64,000 nucleotides of DNA from Chondrosia reniformis (lineage: Eukaryota; Porifera; Demospongiae; Chondrillida; Chondrillidae). Position 1 is the first letter of the stretch. Each line of letters begins with the position of its first letter. Where the stretch lies: positions 6,175,501 to 6,239,500 of the forward strand of contig OX359195.1 in assembly GCA_947172415.1 (NCBI GenBank), read 5' to 3'. The notes beneath the pieces are model-generated. The model saw only the letters and a program-made list of their open reading frames with translations, was not told the DNA's origin and ran no database searches. Positions 27,930 through 36,685 of the stretch are shown here, one piece after another. Made by a program: the position numbers and the translations under genes.

Positions 27930-28640
27930 TTATGAAAAAAAAAATTAAAAAGCGCGTCTCAAGTGTGTTTGGATACTCGGTGGGTGGTTCCAAAGTAATC
28001 GCAATATGCTGACGATAAGAAAAAAAGGAAAAAAAACAGCGTTTGGAATGGTTTCGAAATCTTTTACGATTTTTGAACAATAATCAGCAAAGATAGAAGA
28101 AAAAAAAAACCAGTCACGTTAGCCAGCAGAGACTGCTGTTACCGTCGAGCACCACGAGGAGGTGTGACTTGGATTTTGCTCGACGCAGTGAGTTCACGTT
28201 TACCATCCACAATGCGAGCCGTCCTTCCATCGCTGGTCGTCTGGGGCCAGGATCGTTGGTAACGCCTAACTCGTGCAGTTTCGGCTTTGGTAGTCACAGA
28301 GTGACAGAACCGGCCTTATCCCTCCCCGGGTTCCGTTGTATCGATAAATCGATAATTGGTGAGCACATCCCCATGGCACCAACCGATACAGGGCAGCTAC
28401 GGAACCTAGACACTACCAAGCCAACGAGTAAGGACTTACTCCCTTACCCGAGGCCCCACGCTGGCAGGCCTGAATGGTCATGTTAAAATGGACTATTTAT
28501 ACTCAACTCTGTGTGATGAAAGTGAAAAAAGAGAAAAAAACGATTGCCCTCGTAGTCGATCCAACTTTTGGCGTATTTGGTGGTATTGTAGGCTTGCTTC
28601 TCGCTTCACTGTACTACCGGTGCTCTTATGAATGACCAGA
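27930..28640. other. CpG-rich island of unknown nature with A-rich runs
   Basis: Base composition changes sharply: 27940-28110 has A-rich runs mixed with CG-containing words, and 28130-28480 is GC and CpG rich, unlike all surrounding intergenic DNA. A 105-codon open frame (28169-28486, +) and a shorter one on the other strand cross it, but neither resembles a protein family I know. No tRNA, snRNA or rRNA core motif was recognised. Could be a foreign insertion, a fragment of a mobile element or a structured RNA gene. Confidence 0.4.
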
Positions 28641-29139
28641 TATTAACTTGTATATATACAAAAGTTTAATATATAAACTATAACACTATTATTGTATAAA
28701 ATGTTAAGCACCAGCCATACTTATTATACAGTTCTCCGTATAGTATATGATCGTCGGGCTTTCCAAGTTTGTTTTTCGATGGCTTCGAGTATTAGTTCAA
28801 ATGCAAAAGGTTAAGGAAGAACAATCGGCTTTTGAAAGGCGCTTTGCCTGAAGGTGCAGTTAACTTGGACTTGATCGTTTATGGCGAACTAGGTAATTAT
28901 AATGTGCTCTGCATTAGGGAATGAATTATTAAATATCGAGGTTAGACAGTTCGTTTTAATTCTGTAAGGAAAGAAAAGCGTGGATACGCGCTCGCATGTA
29001 TAAACAATATATAGTCCGTATTTTTTGCTTTAAAATAAGACCGTGAATTCATACGCATAATTTTCCATAATAAATAAAGCAAATGGGAACAGTTTGGGTC
29101 TGCAACCACTAAACCTACAGATGTATGATTAGTTGGTGC
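28641..29139. other. Intergenic stretch without recognised feature
   Basis: AT-rich sequence between the CpG-rich island and the 104-bp tandem repeat. Nothing coding was recognised. Confidence 0.5.
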
Positions 29140-29569
29140 TTAAGCCAAAATACCAGGGGGATTTTAGGAGTTTCCAAGTCACCTCGATTGCATTTTCCAG
29201 TAGTACAAGGCTTGCCGGTGCTAAAGCCAAAAGTGGATTAAGCACCAGGAGGCTTTTGAGAGTTACAATGTGTCATTTGAAGTCAATTCTATGACATTTT
29301 CCAACAATACGAGGCTTGCTGGAGCTTAAGCCAAAAATTGGATTAAGTTCAAAGAGGCCTATAGGAGCTGCAAGGTGTCATTTAAAGTCACCTTGATAAC
29401 ATTTTTCAATTGTACAAGGCTTGCTGGTGCTTAAGCTAAAAATTGGATTAAGCACCAGGAGGCCTATAGAAGCTGCAATGTGTCATTTCAATTCACCTCT
29501 ATTGCATTTTCCAATAGTAGAAGGCTTGCCGGTGCTTAAGCCAAAAATTAATTTGGATTAAGCACCAGG
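29140..29569. repeat. Tandem repeat, ~104-bp unit, 4 to 4.5 copies
   Basis: Units start AAGGCTTGC(T/C)GGTGCTTAAG and end in CATTTTCCAATAGTA. Each unit contains an internal inverted repeat, GGTGCTTAA ... TTAAGCACC, around CCAAAAATTGGA. The copies are diverged by 10-20%. The array abuts the left edge of the fucosyltransferase pseudogene duplication. Confidence 0.85.
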
Positions 29570-29701
29570 CAAAACAGATTCATGTGTATAAGCCAGTAAC
29601 GTAATAGTATGGAGCATATAGCATCATATTCAATTTACATAATGTATTGATCAATGCATTCTTATCATATATTCAGCTGGCCTAAATATATTCTATTTCA
29701 A

Positions 29702-30583
29702 TCAAATTAAGCAAAGTTTGCGAGCCAAAAACCCAAATCCACCTACACTAGTAGTTAGTAGATTGCTATGGGCCATAATGGATAGTTCAGTACCAGTCTG
29801 ATACTCTACTTCTTCAATGTCTTTATCAGTTAAACCGTTCCCTCTCATTCCAATGTGTCCAACAGCACATTCAGTAGCCTTGACAAAACCATTTTTATAC
29901 TCCTTCCTCACCCACTGCTTCACCAAGTCCGAATCTGTTACTACTAAAACAGGTACATCGGCTCCAAACGATTTCCTACTGTTAGCAATGGTTGAATCAA
30001 TTAATCTTTTCCAAGTTTCTACTTTAGTTACTTTCGTACCAAATAGAGTTTCATTGTACAATCCATATATAGATTCCAGTCCGTATATGACAGACACTGT
30101 ATGTTTGATCTACTTGGATGCCAATCTTCTTCAACTCATGAGAGGCTCTATTTAGAATACTGTCATTGAATTTAAACAAGAAACGACCGTAGATGCTGTC
30201 TGACATATGTTTCAATGTTTGGAAAGCTTTAATAAAATCATCTATAGGATGTATCTTATGATTTAGGGTGCAATTACTAGATGCACCGCTGTATTTAACT
30301 AGAAAATCACTCACAGTGCTAAAAAAATCTCGTATTGCCGAGAAAAAGGTGCCGATCTACTTCTCCACAGCTAAATATATTTGCCACCACCTTATTTATT
30401 ACTCGGACACCTTCTGGCCTCTTGCAAAGACCTCCAAAACATATGGGAATATATAATCCAAAATCAGGTTTGGATATTGTAAAATTTTTCCCAATGATTG
30501 TTAAAATTTCTTCATCAATGTCCCAGTTTATGTGGTTAGGCTCAAAAATAGTGCGCTGTCTAGAGGTACGGAAGGGTTGGCTT
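29702..30583 (-). pseudogene. Fucosyltransferase-like pseudogene (copy of the 34.6-36.2 kb gene)
   Basis: Closely similar to the 3' two thirds of the intact gene at 34637-36151, with the same stop region (LARKLCLI). It is broken by a 4-bp insertion after CHIRTG (near 30068) and a one-base insertion in an A run (near 30322, seven versus six A). It is 5'-truncated at 30583, where homology ends exactly at a dispersed 36-bp repeat. The downstream flank 29569-29701 also matches the intact gene's flank but lacks the LINE insertion present there. The truncation and frame breaks exclude a full-length transferase. Confidence 0.9.
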
Positions 30584-30616
30584 CCTAAAATGAAACCACA
30601 AGTGTTTCACATGTAA
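30581..30616. repeat. 36-bp dispersed repeat at a duplication junction
   Basis: A 36-bp sequence containing TGAAACCACAAGTGTTTCAC is identical here and at 38138-38173 (TXNDC16 intron). It sits precisely between the end of fucosyltransferase homology and the start of GST homology. Its core AACCACAAGTGTTT also occurs at the SINE tail near 9303 and at 56700. Confidence 0.8.
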
Positions 30617-30641
30617 CTCCGTAATCCGATAATGGAGTAAA

Positions 30642-32023
30642 ATGTCCCAATATAAGTTGTATTCCTTTAACGCTTTCGGCCTCATTCGCTACATTTTTAC
30701 CCAGGCTGGTGAAAAATACGAAGATATCAGGCTGGTAGGAGAACAGTGGCCTGAATTCAAGCCAAGTGAGTCGGTAATACAAGTCAGATTAGAATGCAAA
30801 TAAACTTTATTACTTTCAGAGACACCCTGGAAATGCTTGCCACTCCTCGAAGTTGATGGAAGAAAAATCGGAGGAAGCTTGGTTATTGCAAGGTTCCTTG
30901 CAGAGAGATTTGGTAATTTAACAATACTTACTTAGATATTCTTTGCATTTATGAACACTGGTATCCATTGTATAGGTTTGGCTGGTGAAGGAGATATTCA
31001 GAAAGCTGAGATTGCAGCAGCTGTGGATGCTATCTCTGATGTTGGTACTGAAATTATGAAAGTTCACTTTGAGAAAGATGAGGCTAAAAAGGTAGACAGC
31101 CAGATATAACGGATAAGATTTTCATTTAATGCATGACCATGTATTTTGCAGCACTTGAACTGTATATGGTTACATTACACAAAACTGCCATATAATCATA
31201 CTCAATGAATACTATTAAAGATTCTGACTACCCTGTCGGTGAATAGTATAACTTAGCTCTGTACTCAAGGCCTTGAGATAGAGTAGATCATGCTTATAGA
31301 CGTTAGTAACTCTTTTAATCTTATGTGTGACATTTTAATATTAACGTATTATTTGAATGCTGTGTGAATGGCATCGACAAGTTGTATCCAGGGGAATGTC
31401 ATGTTGACATAGGGCTGTTAAATTGTAATGCCACCTCCAGAAAGAAATGGTTTGGTATGGGACAGGTGGCAAAGGTTTATCGTTGCTAGGCCCTAGTGTG
31501 CACAACCTATATCTACTGTGTAGTTGCTATAGGAATTGATTGCAATATGGTCACTGGCCATGGAGGTATATTATGCATGCCAAAGGATTATGTCAAAGGT
31601 TACATTCAATCTGACTAGGGCCAGATCAACCTAATTACTTCCTCTTTTGTATTGCACTTCCTGTACAGGATGAATTGAAGAAAAAGTTTTTTGAGAAACT
31701 TCCTGAAAAGCTTGGTAACTTTGAGGAGCAGATAAAAAGGAATGCAGCTCCAGGAGGCTGGCTTTTCACTCAAAATGTATGTACAGGAAGCCATTATTTC
31801 ACATGAGAACCACACGAGAATTGCTACCATGTTTGTTTATATCTTCCTCTTTTAATAGGTAACTTGGTGTGACTTTCTATTGGTACTGACTGTAGAGTGG
31901 TTGGTTAAGATGGCACCAGATGCACTAAAGGACTTTCCTGGAGTTAGCAAACTAGTGGATAATGTGAATAATCTTCCAAACATCAAGAAGTGGATTGAAG
32001 AAAGGCCAAAGACAGCATTTTAG
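30642..32023 (+). CDS. Sigma-class GST copy G, active-site residues lost
   Basis: Exons 30642-30765, 30820-30912, 30976-31091, 31669-31776 and 31859-32023; all splice sites and the reading frame are intact. It is a recent duplicate of GST-F, near identical even in introns. Exon 1 reads MSQYKLYSFNAFGLIRY. The second Tyr of the YYF motif (Tyr8 of sigma GSTs, which activates glutathione) is Ser, and an in-frame 9-bp deletion removes the RGE segment. IFAQAG has also become IFTQAG. The duplication starts at or just before the ATG, so the GST-F promoter block was not copied. Either a dying gene or a non-enzymatic GST-fold protein. Confidence 0.8.
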
Positions 32024-32728
32024 AACTTGGTCTATTAGTCCATGAGAATAGTGGCTTTTGTTTTTGAATTGCTAACAGAAAGTTCTATTACTAATAAGTA
32101 TTGTATAGTGGTGTAGTTTTATACAGATGGATATGTTTTTCTCTGAGCTTTAAAGAGCTATATAGGGTATCAAATTTATAGCAATTTATATCAAAGTGCA
32201 TACACATATAGCAACAAAAATAGATTAAAATACATGGTATGTATGTACATATGCACGCAATTCAGTAAAATAATGTGTGTGTATATTATACGCTGTATAT
32301 ATCACAATTATATTTGAATATTATTTTTTAAAGGACATGCACACACACACGTATATATATTCAGAATTAATAATGGTTCTTAATTACAATGAAGTTAATC
32401 ACGACTCTTTACACAATTAGGTCAAATCCTCAGATCAAATCATGGTAGTGGTCACTTTTTCTATATACATGAAATATAAAGACATAATATACTGCAATAA
32501 TATGAATATATATTATATATACTCTAATTATCCAACTGTGTAACAAATTTTTAAAATTGTACGTAGTACATATACTAAAGGAATACATAATGCATAAATG
32601 TATGAATTATCTAACACATAATTTTTCTTGCTATGTTTATATGCCTATACTTTTGAGAGCTGTTTTATGGGAATTCCACCCATTATCAGTGATCATCAAT
32701 CACATTAATGTAGAGAGAAATAAAATGA
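32024..32728. other. Intergenic, duplicated GST-F downstream flank
   Basis: AT-rich. From 32024 to about 32240 and again about 32240-32600 it matches the flank of GST-F (24475-24680 and 24990-25340), with about 300 bp missing between. No gene seen. Confidence 0.6.
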
Positions 32729-32851
32729 TAATCAAACCACAAGTAATCACATCCAAACATCCTGATAAGACAAAAAGAGAAAAGAAACAATTGCTGGAAA
32801 TCAAAAGCAAGGTTTTGATCATTAACCAATCATGCTAAATTTGCCACAGCA
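32729..32851 (-). repeat. Degenerate tRNA-derived SINE, copy 3
   Basis: Contains the SINE tail ATAATCAAACCACAAGT, then an A/G-rich linker, then AACAATTGCTGGAAATC and AAATTTGCCACA. These sit in the same order as in the 9296-9436 copy. The tRNA-like part is too decayed to fold. Confidence 0.5.
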
Positions 32852-32974
32852 GTGCTCTATTCATATATGTACCAATACAGACTTTATAAGTAATTAGCTA
32901 TAGTTTCCATAGTACAAGCTTCATTAATTACAATCTCACAAAAATATACATATTATGTGGAGTATATAGTTCTT

Positions 32975-33300
32975 GTTGCATGCATGTGCATGTTCATTGA
33001 CGATGGCATTAGGAAAATCCAACTTATTTTCTTCCTCATACATATCAACTAGAGTATTTAATTCATGTTCTGTCTACATATACATGTATAGAATTGTACA
33101 GTATTATATGCAAAAGCACACACATTATCAATAGCAGATATTTAATATGCCCTAAAGCAAATTAATAAATAGCTTCCAATTTAATGAAGTTTTTAAACTA
33201 GATATATTTGCTTCATATACCTTTCCTTGTTTGGCCCTGGCATGCATTCCAATTAGTAGGAATGTTTCTTCATCTAAAATTTTGAAGCCATCCTTAAGCT
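32975..33300 (-). other. Possible two-exon coding fragment of unknown protein
   Basis: On the minus strand a frame ends at a clean donor (GGAAAG|GTATATG, low end 33221) and reads LDEETFLLIGMHARAKQGK. After a ~147-bp intron, an acceptor (ATGTAG before 33073) opens a frame reading TEHELNTLVDMYEEENKLDF then PNAIVNEH. The residue composition looks like protein. A preceding exon is not visible and the upstream part has a stop in another frame. Family not recognised; could be a remnant of a host gene or of a mobile element. Confidence 0.35.
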
Positions 33301-34061
33301 TTCTTCTTTAGCAGCAATCATTAGTAACTATTATTTCTTCATTAAACCACCCATTAACATATTTTGAAGTCATTGCCTTATTTATTATAAATAGACCAAT
33401 CTGATACACCTTAAACTTGTTCTATTGTAACTGATGAAGACCCATGTGGTCGAAATGTGAAATCATTATTTCATTTTTGTTTGCGTCTATATGCATTTAA
33501 GTATTATAAAAGTACAATGTACGTCCATAAGATTGTGACTATGTTGCAATATAAATATATTCATAATGTCATTAGTATAAGTAAAGAGGAATATGCAAAG
33601 AAATAAGGCGGAAAAGAAGAAAATACACGAAAAAGAAAAAAGAAAAAAAGGAAGATGATACACATTTTTTGCTTGCCTCAAAATTCTAGTCACACCTCAG
33701 GAAAGGACAATGTTTGGGACATATAATATAATTGCATGTATGTAACCTTATTAACAACTTCTGTATTAGCTAGTTATATACAGCTACAGCTAGATAATTT
33801 CTGCAAATTGCTGTGCTATATATATAATCAAGAAACGTCTTTTAACTTCTCTGAAGGTACATCCAAAATATCAATTAAGACTGCCTGGAACACAAATCTC
33901 ATGCAGATTCCAAGAAATGAAAAACCAGCTCACCAACTGCATTGCATTGCACTTACTAAGAGAGTGTCCCTTAGGAGTACATAGTAAGTTTGCATCAACC
34001 CTTATGAATGTATTAGAAGGCAAAACAGATTCATGTGTATAAGCCAGTAACGCAATAGTAT
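33301..34061. other. Intergenic region with half-foldback relative
   Basis: AT-rich sequence. At 33431-33457 it contains CTGATGAAGACCCATGTGG followed by TCGAAATG, related to one arm of the foldback elements near the GSTs. 34019-34061 is the right-hand half of an ancient target site shared with 29567-29610. No gene recognised. Confidence 0.5.
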
Positions 34062-34528
34062 CAGGAAATCTTATTTAAACTGGGGAGGCCAATAGCCTGA
34101 GGCTACTACAAAGGCACCCAGTACAAAAACAACAATATGTACAATAAATAAAAAAATAGAATTGTCAATTCAGTTGTGTGCATATTGTTACATACTGTAA
34201 TACAAATTGTCACTCATGGATTAGAATAAAAACGTTTACATAGTTCCGTAAAATTGTTGAGGCTGAGGTTAGGTGTTGCACGAATGGCTGTAGGTAGGCT
34301 GCGCCAGAGGGAAGCACCGGCGAAACTGAATGCCCTCTGTCCGAATGAAGACCTGACCAAGGGAATATTAAGTTGGGAAGTGAAAGAGGAACGAGTGTTA
34401 TGGTGGCAAGAAACATGAGAGAAGAGCTGAGACAGATAGGGTGGAGCCTGGGAGGATAGGCTGCGAAACATACACTGAGCCATGTGGAGTTTTCTTCTCA
34501 AGGTGAGAGTCGTTAATCCAAGTTTTTG
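34062..34528 (-). mobile_element. 5'-truncated LINE (non-LTR retrotransposon) insertion
   Basis: A 467-bp insertion flanked by 8-bp target-site duplications AATAGTAT (34054-34061 and 34529-34536). The uninterrupted target is preserved in the duplicate locus near 29600. On the minus strand it encodes the C-terminal end of a reverse-transcriptase polyprotein: LRRKLHMAQCMFRSLSS, APPYLSQLF, then NTRSS, SFGQRAFSFAG and SLWRSLPTAIR. This is the arrangement typical of CR1/L2/RTE-like elements. The 3' end is TTTAAATAAGATTTCCTG, without a long poly-A. Confidence 0.9.
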
Positions 34529-34636
34529 AATAGTATGGAGCATATAGCATCATATTCAATTTACAAAATGTATTGATCAATGCATTCTTTGCATTCTTAT
34601 CATGTATTTAGCTGGCCTAAATATATTCCATTTCAA

Positions 34637-36151
34637 TCAAATTAAGCAAAGTTTGCGAGCCAAAAACCCAAATCCACCTACACTAGTAGTTAGTAGATTA
34701 CTGTGGGCCATTATGGATAGTTCAGTACCAGTCTGATATTCTATTTCTTCAATGTCTTTATCGGTTAGATTCTCTCTCATTCCAATGTGTCCAACAGCAC
34801 ATTCAGTAACCTTGACAAAACCATTTTTATACTCTCTCCTCACCCACTGCTTCACCAAGTCCGAATCTGTTACTACTAAAACAGGTACATCAGCTCCAAA
34901 CGATTTCCTACTGTTAGCAATGGTTGAATCAATTAATCTTTTCCAAGTTTCTACTTTAATTACTTTCGTACCAAATAGAGTTTCATTGTACAATCCATAG
35001 AATCCAGTCCGTATATGACAGACACTGTATGTTTGATTTACTTGGATGCCAATCTTCTTCAACTCATAAGAGGCTCTATTTAGAATTCTGTCACTGAATT
35101 TAAACAAGAAACGACCGTAGATGCTGTCTGACATATGTTTCAATGTTTGGAAAGCTTTAATAAAATCATCTATAGGATGTATCTTATGATTTGTGGTGCA
35201 ATCACTAGATGCACCGCTGTATTTAACTAGAAAATCACTCACAGTGCTAAAAAATCTCGTATTGCCGAGAAAAAGATGCCGATCTACTTCTCCACAGCTA
35301 AAAATATTTGCCACCACCTTATTTATTACTCGGACACCTTCCGGCCTCTTGCAAAGACCTCCAAAACATATGGGAATATATAATCCAAAATCAGGTTTGG
35401 ATATTGTAAAATTTTTCCCAATGATTGTTAAAATTTCTTCATCAATGTCCCAGTTTATGTGGTTAGGCTCAAAGATAGAGCGCTGTCTAGAGGTACGGAA
35501 GGGTTGGCTGCTCCACTGAATGAAAAGGAGTCGTTCTGACATCATGGAAAGAATGAGAGCGGCGGATAATCCTCTGACTTTGTCAGCTAATCCGGGTGAT
35601 TTTGGATATTCTTGGAAGTGCCAAATTAGCGTTCTAATATTCCTCACTTTCTCGGGATCTTTTGACAATAAATTATTTCTTTCCTTCCGATGCCACTCTG
35701 CATATTCTCGTAAAGCTTGCATTAGCTTAACTAGTAGGTTTTCGTTCCCTTTAAACGGGTCCCTATTTGTATTTTTGCACAGTGGATCAGATTTAAATAA
35801 AGAAATATACTGATCAGTTATAATGGCATCATGATGGGTTAACTTTGCTTTCAAAGCAGACGGCCTTTTTGAATCAGAAGCGTTGACTGAATTACTGGAA
35901 TCTTTCAAAACAGACGGATTTTTTGAATCAGAAGCGTAGACTGAATTACTGGAATCTTTCAAAGCAGACGGCCTTTTTGAATCAGAAGCGTAGACTGAAT
36001 TACTGATTACTCTGGAACCTTGCCTTGAGATGATAAGCAAATACAGGAACCCGCTAGCTAAAACTAGAACGAAGAATACTAGTTGTCCTCTTCTGACAAT
36101 GCACATGTTCCAATTCCTTTTTGATACAACGGGTGTTTGGCCGAGCGCCAT
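34637..36151 (-). CDS. Type II membrane glycosyltransferase, fucosyltransferase-like, intronless
   Basis: A single uninterrupted 504-residue frame. Residues about 23-41 form a membrane anchor (VFFVLVLASGFLYLLII) after a short basic tail, the type II topology of Golgi glycosyltransferases. The stem contains three ~18-residue repeats of the SNSVYASDSKRPSALKDS type (residues about 50-100). The catalytic region has GLADKVRGLSAALILSM, resembling the donor-binding GLGDR-type motif of GT23/GT37/GT11 fucosyltransferase folds, then SVCHIRTGFYG (HxRxG), VLVVTDSDLVKQW and a terminal SNLLTTSVGGFGFLARKLC. Family assignment rests on motif resemblance; donor and acceptor are unknown. A broken partial copy lies at 29.7 kb and a LINE is inserted about 100 bp past the stop. 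Intronlessness contrasts with its neighbours and fits retrocopy origin. Confidence 0.7.
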   Translation of the reverse strand: MALGQTPVVSKRNWNMCIVRRGQLVFFVLVLASGFLYLLIISRQGSRVISNSVYASDSKRPSALKDSSNSVYASDSKNPSVLKDSSNSVNASDSKRPSALKAKLTHHDAIITDQYISLFKSDPLCKNTNRDPFKGNENLLVKLMQALREYAEWHRKERNNLLSKDPEKVRNIRTLIWHFQEYPKSPGLADKVRGLSAALILSMMSERLLFIQWSSQPFRTSRQRSIFEPNHINWDIDEEILTIIGKNFTISKPDFGLYIPICFGGLCKRPEGVRVINKVVANIFSCGEVDRHLFLGNTRFFSTVSDFLVKYSGASSDCTTNHKIHPIDDFIKAFQTLKHMSDSIYGRFLFKFSDRILNRASYELKKIGIQVNQTYSVCHIRTGFYGLYNETLFGTKVIKVETWKRLIDSTIANSRKSFGADVPVLVVTDSDLVKQWVRREYKNGFVKVTECAVGHIGMRENLTDKDIEEIEYQTGTELSIMAHSNLLTTSVGGFGFLARKLCLI

Positions 36152-36685
36152 AGATTACGTAACCGGGATTGGAATCCGCCTACGCACAGCTGTCACCATG
36201 TTTGTTGTAGTTCCGTTTTTTTGGGTACAACGTTTCCGGGACGTACGATGAGCAAAAGCTTTTACTTCGAGCAAATAAATGACTTAATTCGAGTCCCGGT
36301 TACGTAGTATAGATAATCTATGTTGGGACACTATCTATCTCATGGCCCAATTACCCAAGAAGCCAAGAATCTACTGACGTCATTCACCTCCTATGACGTC
36401 ATCGTGACGTCCAGATGTACATGTGCCAATCACTGTTGTAGGCACTGCTTAGGGTCTGGGTATATACGAGACTGCTATATATATTTAATATAGTCAGCAG
36501 TGAAATTAAGTATATGAAATGCCATCCTGTCAACAGCTGCCCATGGCCAATTAATGATGCTTCAGTGCTGATATATGGTCATATTATATATGCATCTTAA
36601 TTACTGGATCATTAAAATTATTACTTGTCCCCTGAAAAATATAATAATTGCAAAAGGCCTACCATTGGTCTAATGTGTTTTACTA
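36152..36685. other. Intergenic region upstream of the fucosyltransferase-like gene
   Basis: 534 bp between the fucosyltransferase-like start codon and the TXNDC16 stop. It contains the CRE cluster described separately and AT-rich sequence toward TXNDC16. No coding sequence recognised. Confidence 0.6.
36375..36412. promoter_or_regulatory. Cluster of two perfect CRE palindromes plus a half site
   Basis: TGACGTCA at 36375-36382 and 36394-36401 and TGACGTCC at 36405-36412, all within 38 bp and about 225-260 bp upstream of the fucosyltransferase-like start codon. Family knowledge: TGACGTCA is bound by CREB/ATF bZIP factors. Spacings of 19 and 11 bp are roughly two and one helical turns. Confidence 0.65.

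Noticed and set aside
28169-28486. 105-codon ORF as a protein gene
   Set aside because: No recognisable similarity, no splice context, and length is explained by GC-rich composition. Kept only as part of the unexplained island.
34752-35813. Plus-strand ORFs opposite the fucosyltransferase-like gene
   Set aside because: Antisense shadows of a clearly conserved minus-strand protein.
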